Assembly (NCBI RefSeq): GCF_014647975.1
Contig: NZ_BMQF01000014.1
Location: forward strand, 62,001-126,000
Length of the DNA stretch: 64,000 nt
Reading direction: 5' to 3'
From: Streptomyces fumigatiscleroticus
Lineage (GTDB): Bacteria > Actinomycetota > Actinomycetes > Streptomycetales > Streptomycetaceae
The position numbers and the translations under genes are program-made. Numbering within the stretch: position 1 is the first letter of the stretch; every line of letters starts with the position of its first letter. Below, piece after piece: positions 17,477 to 25,982 of the stretch. Under the pieces are notes generated by a model, which was not told where the DNA came from, did no database searches, and was given only the letters and a program-made list of their open reading frames with translations.

Positions 17477-19348
17477 ATGAGCCAGCCGCCGCCCCCGCCG
17501 CCCCACCAGCCCCCGCAGGGCGGAGGTTTCGGCCCGCCCCAGGGACAGCCCCCGCAGGGACAGCCTCCTCAGGCACAGCCCTCGCAGCCGGGCTACGGCT
17601 ATCCGCAGCAGCCCCAGGCACCCCAGCAGCCGCCCGCCACACCCCCGGCCCCGCAGACGCCGCCGCCCGCGCCGCCCGCCCAGCCGCAGCCGGGCTACGG
17701 CTACCCGCAGCCGCCCCAGCCCCAGCCCCAGCCCGGTTACGGCTACCCGGGCCGGCAGCCGGGCCCGTACGGACAGCCGCCGCAGCCCGGTGCCTACCAG
17801 CAGCCCACCCCGCCGTACGGCCAGCAGCCCGGACTGGGCCATCCGCAGCAGCCGACCGTGCCCATGGCCTCGCAGCCGGGCGGCGGATCCGGCGGCGGGC
17901 GGAAGATCAACGCGCAGGTGGCCATCATCGTGGCGGCCGTCGTGGCGATCGCCCTGATCATCGGCGGTGGCGTCTGGTACTCGTCCTCCTCCGGCAAGGA
18001 CGACAACGAGAGCAGCTCGGCCGGCCCCACCGGCGGCGGTGACGACGACAAGGGCTCCACCGGCGGCGGCACGTCCTCCGGCAGCAAGGAGAAGGCGCCC
18101 GCCGACCCCGGCGCCGAGGTCCTCTTCCAGATCCCGTCGCCCGAGGTGAAGGACGACAACAGCGTCGTCGTCAACGGCTCCTGGATCACCGACAAGGCGT
18201 ATGTGAAGAGCGGCGTCGCCGAGATCGTCGGCTACGACCCCGACAAGGGCACCAAGCTGTGGTCGATCCCGCTGCCCGGCCCGGTCTGCCAGGCCAGCCG
18301 CCATGTCACCGAGGACAACAAGACGGCCGTCGTCTTCGAGCCCGCCATGCCGACCAAGGCCGAGCCCTCGCACGGGTGCAGCCAGGTCGCGGCGATCGAC
18401 CTGGAGGCGGGCAAGAAGCTGTGGACGAAGACCGTCAAATCCGGTGACCAGATGATCTCCCTGGACAACGTCACGGTCAGCGCGAACACGGTCGCCGTCG
18501 GCAGCACCAGCGGCGGCGGCGCCTTCGACATCACCTCCGGCGAGTCGCTGTGGAGCCCGAAGGCGTCCGACACCTGCTACGACGCCGGCTACGGCGGCGG
18601 CGAGAAGCTGGTCGCGGTGCGCAAGTGCGGCTCCTACGACCAGCGCCAGCTGAGCATCCAGACCATCGACCCGAAGTCCGGGAAGGTGATCTCGGAGTAC
18701 AAGATGGCGGAGGGCATCGAGTACGCCAGCGTCGTGTCGACCGAACCGCTGGTGGTGGCCGCCGACGTCGGCGACTCCGCGGGCGACGGCAGCGGCATCT
18801 CCGACTTCTTCTCCGTCGACAACAAGACCGGCAAGCTGCGCGCCCGTATCTCCGCGCCGGGCGACGACTTCGCGGCCGAGTGCGACGGCGTCTCCAGGAT
18901 CGAGGCGTGCAGCGGGATCGCGGTCGGCAACGACCGGCTGTATCTGCCGACCGAACAGCACGACAGCTCCGGCACGTACGGCGAGAGCAACGAGGTCGTC
19001 GCGTTCGACCTGGCCACCGGCAAGCAGACCGGCCAGCGCGCGGACGCCGGCGACGGCTACACGATGACCCCGCTGCGTATGGACGGCGGCAACGTGCTGG
19101 TCTACAAGCGCCCGCCGTACGACAAGGGCGGTCAGATCGTCTCCCTCGACGGCGGCAGCTTCAAGGAGACCAAGCTGCTGGAGAACCCGGCCACGGAGGC
19201 GGTGCGCGACGCGGAGACCAGCATGCTCCCGGAGTTCGCCGAAATCCTCTACGCGCAGGGGCACCTGTACATGTCGCAGGTTTTCGCCAGCCAGCCGACC
19301 AGTGCGGACGACAAGGAGTACCTGGCGATCGCGTTCGGCACCAACTGA
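17477..19348 (+). CDS. Paralogous membrane-anchored PQQ-like beta-propeller protein
   Basis: A 623-residue paralogue of the preceding protein with the same order: a Pro/Gln/Gly-rich tail (about 1-148) with GYGYPQ repeats, a TM helix (about 152-174), a Ser/Gly/Lys linker (about 175-215) and a propeller with 'GTKLWSIPL', 'AGKKLWTK' and 'TGKQTGQR' type blades. The phrase 'SWITDKAYVKSGV' aligns with 'MWITDKTAVKAAY' of its neighbour, showing they arose by duplication. Start ATG 17477. The two are probably one operon, ending at the strong hairpin 19366-19397. Confidence 0.82.
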   Translation: MSQPPPPPPHQPPQGGGFGPPQGQPPQGQPPQAQPSQPGYGYPQQPQAPQQPPATPPAPQTPPPAPPAQPQPGYGYPQPPQPQPQPGYGYPGRQPGPYGQPPQPGAYQQPTPPYGQQPGLGHPQQPTVPMASQPGGGSGGGRKINAQVAIIVAAVVAIALIIGGGVWYSSSSGKDDNESSSAGPTGGGDDDKGSTGGGTSSGSKEKAPADPGAEVLFQIPSPEVKDDNSVVVNGSWITDKAYVKSGVAEIVGYDPDKGTKLWSIPLPGPVCQASRHVTEDNKTAVVFEPAMPTKAEPSHGCSQVAAIDLEAGKKLWTKTVKSGDQMISLDNVTVSANTVAVGSTSGGGAFDITSGESLWSPKASDTCYDAGYGGGEKLVAVRKCGSYDQRQLSIQTIDPKSGKVISEYKMAEGIEYASVVSTEPLVVAADVGDSAGDGSGISDFFSVDNKTGKLRARISAPGDDFAAECDGVSRIEACSGIAVGNDRLYLPTEQHDSSGTYGESNEVVAFDLATGKQTGQRADAGDGYTMTPLRMDGGNVLVYKRPPYDKGGQIVSLDGGSFKETKLLENPATEAVRDAETSMLPEFAEILYAQGHLYMSQVFASQPTSADDKEYLAIAFGTN

Positions 19349-19365
19349 TCACCGCCGATGTGCCG

Positions 19366-19397
19366 CGGCCCCCGTTCCCGATCCGGGACGGGGGCCG
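19366..19397. terminator. Hairpin downstream of the beta-propeller pair
   Basis: CGGCCCCCG pairs with CGGGGGCCG, and an inner TCCCG/CGGGA stem closes a 3-base loop. It starts 18 bp after the stop codon. Confidence 0.7.
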
Positions 19398-19610
19398 TTC
19401 ACGTACCGCTCATCGCCCGCGTATGCGAGGATTTTCGGCGATCCGGGGCAGTTCTCGCCGGTAGGGGAAGCGCGACGTCGAACAAGCGTGTAGCTTCCGG
19501 GGGCATGAAGGGCGGGGGGAGTCGGGAGGGGGCTCCTGTCCGTGTTGACCAGTGGGCGTCCGTCGTTGGGGAGCCACGGAGGCTCATTGGGGGGACTGGG
19601 GGGTTGCTCG

Positions 19611-20321
19611 ATGGGAGTGCGGCTCATGGTGGTCGACGACCACCGATTGCTCGCCGAGGCACTGGCCTCGGCACTCAAGCTGCGGGGGCACCGGGTGCTC
19701 GCCGCGGCGGCGCCCGCCGCGGGCGCGGCGGAGCTCGTGATCAGCCGGGCGCCCGAGGTGTGCCTGCTGGGGACGGCGACACCGGCCGAGCCGGGGATGT
19801 TTGACCCCGTGGTCAAGATCAAGCGTGAGCGTCCGCAGGTCGCCGTCCTGGTCCTGGGACCGGTGCCGAGCCCGCGGGGCATCGCCGCGGCCTTCGCCGC
19901 CGGTGCCTCGGGTTACGTACGGCACGACGAGCGCATCGAAGGGGTCGAGCGGGCCATGATGAAGGCGCGGGCCGGCGAGGCGGCCGTCGCGCCTCAGCTG
20001 TTGCAGGGCGCCTTCAGCGAGCTGCTCAATCCGGCGGCCCAGCCCGACGACGAGGGTCAGCGGCTGTTGCAGATGCTCACACCGCGCGAGGTGGAGGTGC
20101 TGGTCAGGGTCGCCGACGGGGAGGACACCCGGCTGATAGCGGCGGGCATGGGCATCGCCCCCTCCACCGCCCGCACGCATGTCCAGCGGGTTCTGATGAA
20201 ACTGGGTGTCGGCTCCCGCCTGGAGGCCGCCGCCCTCGCGGCCCGCACGGGCCTGCTGGACCGCGCGGGCCCCGTTCCGCGCACACCCCCTCCCCCAGCC
20301 CCGACGGGACCGGAGCCCTGA
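19611..20321 (+). CDS. Orphan LuxR/NarL-type response regulator lacking the phosphoacceptor Asp
   Basis: This 236-residue regulator has a receiver domain (about 1-120) and a C-terminal LuxR HTH (about 150-215, 'LTPREVEVLVRVADGEDTRLIAAGMGIAPSTARTHVQRVL'-like). The acidic pair D9-D10 is kept, but the phosphoacceptor position in 'PEVCLLGTATP' is Gly54, the switch Thr is replaced (VLVLGP) and the conserved Lys is Arg (GYVRHD), so it is probably phosphorylation-independent. ATG 19611 follows a GGGGGG stretch; ATG 19626 is an alternative. No kinase is adjacent. A second orphan regulator of the same family lies at 27376. Confidence 0.85.
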   Translation: MGVRLMVVDDHRLLAEALASALKLRGHRVLAAAAPAAGAAELVISRAPEVCLLGTATPAEPGMFDPVVKIKRERPQVAVLVLGPVPSPRGIAAAFAAGASGYVRHDERIEGVERAMMKARAGEAAVAPQLLQGAFSELLNPAAQPDDEGQRLLQMLTPREVEVLVRVADGEDTRLIAAGMGIAPSTARTHVQRVLMKLGVGSRLEAAALAARTGLLDRAGPVPRTPPPPAPTGPEP

Positions 20322-20490
20322 CGAGCCCGGTCCCGTCGCACTGACCCCTCCCGCACCGCCGGTGCCGCGAGGGCGCTCCTTCCGGTGCGCGGCGGCGTCC
20401 CGCACACCGGACGGGACCGGAGCGGCCGTCCGGTCCGGTCCCGTCGGGTTCAGCCGGCCGGGGCCGGTGCGCTCGGGCGGGGTGACGCCG

Positions 20491-20811
20491 TCACTGCGGC
20501 GGCTCGTCCCCCGGCACGGTGTCCGGCGGCGGCGGAGCCGTGGGCCGCAGCTTCAGCCAGACGAGGAAGAACAGGCCGAGCACCAGCATGCCCAGCCCGG
20601 TCCACAGGTTGATGTTGACGCCCTCGGCCTTGTCGAGGTCGGCGTCGGACGCGGTGAAGCCCGCGATCGTGACGATGACGCCGTAGACCACGAACAGGCC
20701 GCCGATGATGCGGCGGATGTCGAAGAGGCGGGCCGCGGTGGCGGAGTTGGTCTCCAGCTCGGTGACTTCCCGGCTGACGGCGTTCTCGGAGTACCCGGAG
20801 TTCTCGGACAT
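20491..20811 (-). CDS. Small two-TM membrane protein paired with the SSS symporter
   Basis: This 106-residue protein has an acidic N-terminal tail, a TM helix at about residues 36-55, a short outside loop, a second TM helix at about 70-87 and a Pro-rich tail. It starts 22 bp downstream of the symporter stop on the same strand and so is co-transcribed. I do not recognise a named domain. Small two-helix proteins often accompany SSS symporters (compare the DUF485 protein at 50591), which suggests an accessory role, but this is inference. Confidence 0.8.
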   Translation of the reverse strand: MSENSGYSENAVSREVTELETNSATAARLFDIRRIIGGLFVVYGVIVTIAGFTASDADLDKAEGVNINLWTGLGMLVLGLFFLVWLKLRPTAPPPPDTVPGDEPPQ

Positions 20812-20832
20812 GGTCTCTCAATCCTCCCGCGG

Positions 20833-22548
20833 TCAGAACGAGAACGGGATGTAGCACAGGGCGGCCAGGACCACCGCGCCCCAGCCCAGCAGGGCCGGCT
20901 TGCGGTACCAGGCGTCGTCGCCGGCGGCGGGTGGCTCGGACATGCCGGGGGTGGGGGTCCCCCCGGTCGAGCGGAGCCGAGACTGGGGGAGCGTGCCGTA
21001 CACCAGACCCTGGAGCTCCGCGGCCGGCTTGGGCTTGGTGAACAGCGTGACGACGATCATCACCACCGCACCGGCCACGAAGCCGGCGATCGCTGAGACG
21101 AAGTTGGCGCCCTGGTCGGAGGGGATGTCGATGATGCCCTGCTTGTAGATGACGAAGTAGTTGACCATCGCCGCGACGGTGCCCGCGACCAGGCCCCAGA
21201 AGCCGGACTTCATGGACGCGCGCTTCCAGAACATGCCGATGATGAAGACCACGAACATCGGGACGTTGAAGAAGGAGAACAGCGTCTGGAGGTAGCTCAT
21301 GATGTTCGAGAAGGACGACGCCAGGAACGCCGTGCCGATCGAGGCCAGCACACCGATGACCGTGATCAGCCGCCCGAACCGTACGTAGTACGCGTCCTCG
21401 CGGTCCTTCACCACGTACTTCTGCCAGATGTCGGTGGTGAACACCGTGTTGAAGGACGACACGTTGGCCGCCATGCCCGCCATGAACGCGGCCAGCAGAC
21501 CGGTGACGGCGATGCCGAGCACGCCGTTGGGCAGCAGCTGCTCCATCAGGTAGGGGATGGCGTCGTTGTACTGGAGGTCCGAGCCGGAGGTGCCGATCTT
21601 CGGCACCAGGACGGCGGCGACCAGACCCGGGATCATCACCAGGAAGACGATGAAGATCTTCGGGAACGCGGCGATCAGCGGGGTGCGCTGGGCGGCGGAG
21701 AGGTTCTTCGCCGACAGGGCGCGCTGCACCTCGGCGAAGTTGGTGGTCCAGTAGCCGAAGGAGAGCACGAAGCCGAGGCCGAGCACGATGGTCAGCCAGT
21801 TGGCGCCCAGCGGGTTGGCGCTGCCGATGCCGGTGCCGCCCCATGAGGTCATGAAGTCGGCGCCGTGGGTCTTGGTCAGCGAGTCCGACAGACCGTCCCA
21901 GCCGCCGACCTTCTTCAGGCCGAGCACGGTGATCGGAATCAGGGCCGCCAGGATCACGAAGAACTGGAGCACCTCGTTGTAGATCGCCGACGACAGGCCG
22001 CCGAGGGTGATGTAGGCCAGCACGAAGGCGCCCGCGACCACGATCGCCACCCACTCCGGCCAGCCGAGCAGCGCCTCCACGACGATGGCGAGGGCGTACA
22101 GGTTGACGCCCGCGATCAGGATCGCGGCAAAGGCGAACAGGATCGAACTGAGCATATGTGCCGCCTTGTCGAAGCGCAGCAGCAGGAACTCAGGGACCGA
22201 GCGGACCTTCGAGCCGTAGTAGAAGGGCATCATCACCAGGCCGAGGAAGACCATGGCCGGGATGGCGCCGATCCAGTACCAGTGCGTGGTGTAGACGCCG
22301 TACTGGGCGCTGTTGGCGGCCATGCCCAGGATCTCGGTGGCGCCGAGGTTGGCGGCGACGAACGCCAGACCGGTGACCCACGCCGGCAGCGAGCGGCCGG
22401 AGAGGAAGAAGTCGAGGCTGGTCTTGACCGAACGGCGGGCCGCGAAGCCGATGCCCAGGACGACGACGAAGTAGATGCCGAGGAGCGTGTAGTCGAGCCA
22501 GTTGGTCGGGAGCCGTAGCTCGGCTGCCAGATATGTGGGGGTTTCCAT
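20833..22548 (-). CDS. Sodium:solute symporter (SSS/SGLT family), probable galactose or glucose uptake
   Basis: This 571-residue transporter has about 14 hydrophobic helices and SSS hallmarks: 'DFFLSGRSLPAW' near residue 47, 'ATEILGMAANSAQYG' near 70, 'TLGGLSSAIYNEVLQFFVI' near 160 and 'AGMAANVSSFNTVFTTDIW' near 360. The last part resembles SGLT sugar transporters. It is divergent from galT with a shared 189-bp regulatory gap, so the likely substrate is galactose or a related sugar. The cytosolic tail contains an in-frame copy of a Streptomyces interspersed repeat (20950-20991). Start ATG 22548. Confidence 0.88.
   Translation of the reverse strand: METPTYLAAELRLPTNWLDYTLLGIYFVVVLGIGFAARRSVKTSLDFFLSGRSLPAWVTGLAFVAANLGATEILGMAANSAQYGVYTTHWYWIGAIPAMVFLGLVMMPFYYGSKVRSVPEFLLLRFDKAAHMLSSILFAFAAILIAGVNLYALAIVVEALLGWPEWVAIVVAGAFVLAYITLGGLSSAIYNEVLQFFVILAALIPITVLGLKKVGGWDGLSDSLTKTHGADFMTSWGGTGIGSANPLGANWLTIVLGLGFVLSFGYWTTNFAEVQRALSAKNLSAAQRTPLIAAFPKIFIVFLVMIPGLVAAVLVPKIGTSGSDLQYNDAIPYLMEQLLPNGVLGIAVTGLLAAFMAGMAANVSSFNTVFTTDIWQKYVVKDREDAYYVRFGRLITVIGVLASIGTAFLASSFSNIMSYLQTLFSFFNVPMFVVFIIGMFWKRASMKSGFWGLVAGTVAAMVNYFVIYKQGIIDIPSDQGANFVSAIAGFVAGAVVMIVVTLFTKPKPAAELQGLVYGTLPQSRLRSTGGTPTPGMSEPPAAGDDAWYRKPALLGWGAVVLAALCYIPFSF
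20950..20991. repeat. Streptomyces interspersed palindromic repeat inside the symporter C-terminal tail
   Basis: The 42-bp stretch runs from GTGGGGGTCCCCCCGG to CTGGGGGAG with a central CGAGCGGAGCCGAG. It has the form of the short palindromic repeat I know from many Streptomyces intergenic regions. Here it lies inside the coding sequence and is read through in frame as a T/G/P/S-rich segment. Confidence 0.6.
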
Positions 22549-22737
22549 ACGAACTCGCTTCGTTGCGCGAACTGATCCAGCCGGAACCTACGCCTCCGCG
22601 TTCAATAATTGAACACTTTTGGTGATGTTCTTTGTTTGATTGTGATGATCGGAAGCCTGGTGGGTTGTGATGTGTTATGTTTGATTGTGTTGAGTGATTG
22701 GGTGCGGGCGTACCTAGAGGCGCAGAGGAGTCCGGCA
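22549..22737. promoter_or_regulatory. Divergent gal control region with palindrome and 12-bp direct repeat
   Basis: This unusually AT-rich gap between the symporter and galT holds a perfect 15-base palindrome GTTCAATAATTGAAC at 22600-22614 and two identical TGTTTGATTGTG sites at 22633-22644 and 22678-22689. The direct repeats lie 94 and 49 bp upstream of the galT start, in the region that in S. lividans holds the galactose-inducible, glucose-repressed galP1 promoter. The repressor is unknown; the sites resemble those of DeoR- or GntR-family sugar regulators. Confidence 0.6.
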
Positions 22738-23799
22738 GTGAAGAAGACCTCGACCCGGCTGGCCGACGGTCGCGAGCTCATCTACTACGACCTGCGCGAC
22801 GACACCGTGCGCGACGCGGTCGACCGCCGCCCCCTGGAGCGGACCGTCACCTCGTCCGAGATCCGCCGCGACGTGCTGCTCGGCGACTCGGTCGCCATCG
22901 CCTCGCACCGCCAGGGCCGCACCTACCACCCCCCGGCGGACCAGTGCCCGCTCTGCCCCACGCGGGGCGACCGGCTCAGCGAGATCCCCGACTCCTCGTA
23001 CGACGTGGTGGTCTTCGAGAACCGTTTCCCCTCGCTCGCCGGCGACTCCGGCCGCTGCGAGGTCGTCTGCTTCACCTCCGACCACGACGCCTCCTTCGCC
23101 GACCTCACCGAGGAGCAGGCCCGGCTGGTCCTGGACGCCTGGACCGACCGGACGTCGGAGCTGTCGCATCTGCCCTCCGTGGAACAGGTCTTCTGCTTCG
23201 AGAACCGGGGCGCCGAGATCGGCGTGACGCTGGGCCACCCGCACGGGCAGATCTACGCCTACCCCTTCACCACCCCCCGCACCGCGCTGATGCTCCGTTC
23301 CCTCGCGGCCCACAAGGAGGCGACGGGCGGTGAGAACCTCTTCGACTCCGTCCTGGAGCGCGAGATCGCCGGTGAGCGGGTCGTCCTGGAGGCCGAGCAC
23401 TGGGTCGCCTTCGTGCCGTACGCGGCGCACTGGCCCTACGAGGTGCACCTCTACCCCAAGCGCCGCGTGCCCGACCTGCTGGCGCTGGACGAGGCGGCGC
23501 GCACAGAGTTCCCCCAGGTCTATCTGGAACTGTTGAGGCGCTTCGACCGGATCTTCGGGGAGGGCGAGCCCCCGACGCCGTACATCGCGGCCTGGCACCA
23601 GGCCCCGTTCGGCGCGCTGGAGGAGTTCGACGGGGCCGACCGCGACGACTTCGCGCTCCACCTCGAGCTTTTCACCATCCGCCGAACCTCCGGCAAGCTG
23701 AAGTTCCTCGCGGGTTCCGAGTCCGGCATGAACGTGTTCATCAACGACGTGCCGCCGGAGCGCGCGGCCGAGCGACTGCGAGAGGTAGCGAGTTCATGA
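22738..23799 (+). CDS. galT: Galactose-1-phosphate uridylyltransferase GalT
   Basis: This 353-residue Leloir enzyme exchanges UMP between UDP-glucose and galactose-1-phosphate. The zinc-type C-x-x-C (CPLCPTRGD) is near residue 68 and the active-site H-P-H-G-Q near residue 166, followed by 'WHQAPFG' near 288. GTG at 22738 has AGAGGAG 9 bases upstream; the frame is open further left but that part is the AT-rich promoter. galE overlaps the last 4 bases (ATGA), so galT-galE are coupled. Confidence 0.96.
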   Translation: MKKTSTRLADGRELIYYDLRDDTVRDAVDRRPLERTVTSSEIRRDVLLGDSVAIASHRQGRTYHPPADQCPLCPTRGDRLSEIPDSSYDVVVFENRFPSLAGDSGRCEVVCFTSDHDASFADLTEEQARLVLDAWTDRTSELSHLPSVEQVFCFENRGAEIGVTLGHPHGQIYAYPFTTPRTALMLRSLAAHKEATGGENLFDSVLEREIAGERVVLEAEHWVAFVPYAAHWPYEVHLYPKRRVPDLLALDEAARTEFPQVYLELLRRFDRIFGEGEPPTPYIAAWHQAPFGALEEFDGADRDDFALHLELFTIRRTSGKLKFLAGSESGMNVFINDVPPERAAERLREVASS

Positions 23800-24758
23800 G
23801 CGGTAAGTACCTGGTCACCGGCGGCGCCGGCTACGTCGGCAGCGTGGTCGCCCAGCATCTGCTGGAGGCCGGCCACGAGGTCGTCGTCCTCGACAACCTC
23901 TCGACCGGCTTCCGCGAGGGCGTCCCCGCGGGCGCCGCCTTCATCGAGGGCGACATCCGCGACGCCGCCCAGTGGCTGGACGCCTCCTTCGACGGTGTCC
24001 TGCACTTCGCCGCGTTCTCGCAGGTCGGCGAGTCGGTCGCGAAGCCCGAGAAGTACTGGGACAACAACGTCGGCGGCACCATGGCCCTGCTGGACGCCAT
24101 GCGCGCCGCGGGCGTGCGCAAGCTGGTGTTCTCCTCCACCGCCGCCACCTACGGCGAGCCGGAGCAGGTCCCCATCGTCGAGACCGCCCCGACGAAGCCC
24201 ACCAACCCCTACGGCGCCTCCAAGCTCGCCGTCGACCACATGATCAGCGGCGAGGCGGCGGCCCACGGCCTCGGCGCGGTCTCCCTGCGCTACTTCAACG
24301 TGGCCGGCGCCTACGGCGAGTACGGCGAGCGCCACGACCCCGAGTCGCACCTCATCCCGCTGGTCCTCCAGGTCGCCCAGGGCCGCCGCGAGGCGATCAA
24401 CGTCTTCGGCGACGACTACCCGACGCCGGACGGCACCTGCGTCCGCGACTACATCCACGTCGCCGACCTGGCCGAGGCCCACCTGCTGGCGCTGGACGCC
24501 GCCGAGCCGGGCGAGCACCTGATCTGCAACCTGGGCAACGGCAGCGGCTTCTCGGTCCGCGAGGTCATCGAGACCGTCCGCCGGGTCACCGGCCACCCGA
24601 TCCCCGAGGTCGTGGCCCCGCGCCGGGGCGGCGACCCGGCGACCCTGGTCGCGTCGGCCGCCACCGCCCGCGAGAAGCTCGGCTGGAACCCGTCCCGCGC
24701 GGACCTCGCGGGGATCGTCGCGGACGCGTGGGAGTTCGCGCAGAAGCGCGCCAACTAG
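23796..24758 (+). CDS. galE: UDP-glucose 4-epimerase GalE
   Basis: This 320-residue extended SDR interconverts UDP-galactose and UDP-glucose. It has the NAD-binding G-G-A-G-Y-V-G-S at residues 8-15, 'LSTGF' binding, S-S-T-A-A-T-Y-G near 118 and the catalytic Y-G-A-S-K near 143. Start ATG 23796 overlaps galT. A 77-bp gap precedes galK. With galK broken, GalE may serve mainly to supply UDP-galactose for glycans. Confidence 0.96.
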   Translation: MSGKYLVTGGAGYVGSVVAQHLLEAGHEVVVLDNLSTGFREGVPAGAAFIEGDIRDAAQWLDASFDGVLHFAAFSQVGESVAKPEKYWDNNVGGTMALLDAMRAAGVRKLVFSSTAATYGEPEQVPIVETAPTKPTNPYGASKLAVDHMISGEAAAHGLGAVSLRYFNVAGAYGEYGERHDPESHLIPLVLQVAQGRREAINVFGDDYPTPDGTCVRDYIHVADLAEAHLLALDAAEPGEHLICNLGNGSGFSVREVIETVRRVTGHPIPEVVAPRRGGDPATLVASAATAREKLGWNPSRADLAGIVADAWEFAQKRAN

Positions 24759-24835
24759 TGCCTGTTGGGGCACGAGAACGCCGGCACAGCGCCGTACGGG
24801 AACGTACGGACCGTAGGAAAGGTCAGGGTCAGGGG

Positions 24836-25982
24836 ATGAGCGTCGACAGCGTCGACACGGCGGCCGCGGTCGCGGAGCGGTTCACGCGGCTGTACGGGTC
24901 CGAGCCGGACGGGGTGTGGGCGGCACCGGGCCGCGTCAACCTCATCGGCGAGCATGCCGTTCGCGCTGCCGCACCAGGCGGTCGCGGCGGTGTCCCGGCG
25001 CGAGGACGGCGTGCTGCGCCTGCACTCGGCGGACATCGACGGCGGCGTGACGGAACTGCGCGTCGCCGACCTGACGCCCGAGTCGGACAAGAGCTGGACG
25101 GCGTACCCGGCGGGTGTCGTCTGGGCGCTGCGCGAGGCCGGGCACGAGATCACCGGCGCGGACGTCCATCTGGCCTCCACCGTCCCGGCGGGCGCGGGCC
25201 TGTCCTCCTCGGCGGCCCTGGAGGTCGTTCTCGCCCTCGCCCTCAACGACCTGTACGGACTCGGCCTGCGCGGCTGGCAGCTGGCCCGCCTGTGCCAGCG
25301 CGCGGAGAACGTCTACGTCGGCGCCCCGGTCGGCATCATGGACCAGACGGCCTCCGCCTGCTGCGAGGAGGGCCACGCGCTCTTCCTCGACACCCGCGAC
25401 CTGTCCCAGCGGCAGATCCCCTTCGACCTCGCGGCCGAGGGCCTGCGCCTGCTGGTCGTCGACACCCGGGTCAAGCACTCCCACAGCGAGGGCGAGTACG
25501 GCAAGCGCCGCGCGGGCTGCGAGAAGGGCGCGGCCCTGCTCGGCGTCGACGCCCTGCGGGACGTGCCCTACGACGGACTGGACGCGGCCCTGGAGCGCCT
25601 GGCCGACGACGAGGAGGTGCTCCGCCTGGTCCGCCATGTCGTCACGGAGGACCAGCGGGTGGAACGCGTCGTCTCGCTGCTCGAATCGGGCGAGACCCGC
25701 GCCATCGGCCCGGTCCTGGTCGAGGGCCACGCCTCCCTGCGGGACGACTTCCGCATCTCCTGCCCGGAGCTGGACCTGACCGTCGACACCGCCCTGAAGG
25801 CCGGCGCGCTCGGCGCCCGGATGACGGGCGGCGGCTTCGGCGGCTCGGCCATCGTCCTGGTGGAGATCGCCGACGTGGACGCCGTCACCGAGGCGGTCCA
25901 GGAGGCCTTCGCCGCCGCCGGCTTCACCGCGCCGCGGGTGTTCGAGGCGGTGGCCTCGGCGGGGGCGCGGCGGCTGCGCTGA
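24836..25982 (+). pseudogene. galK: Galactokinase galK, disrupted by a 26-base deletion
   Basis: The gene starts at ATG 24836 behind AGGGG and reads correctly to 'GRVNLIGEH' (codon 40, at 24953-24955). It then leaves frame. The normal frame resumes at 24954 as 'MPFALPHQAVAAVSRRE' and runs intact to 25982. Galactokinases read GRVNLIGEHTDYN(D/E)GFVMPFAL here, so eight codons plus two bases (26 nt) are missing; the junction lies at a shared CA dinucleotide. Lost residues include the Asp of signature 1 that binds galactose. Motif 2 (GAGLSSSAAL, near 25195) and motif 3 (MTGGGFGG, near 25820) are intact, so the loss is recent or a sequence error. A protein from ATG 24954 would lack the sugar site. 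Confidence 0.85.

Noticed and set aside
22609..22737. Earlier TTG start for galT
   Set aside because: The added codons are the AT-rich promoter and operator region; GTG 22738 has a good ribosome site and gives the family length.
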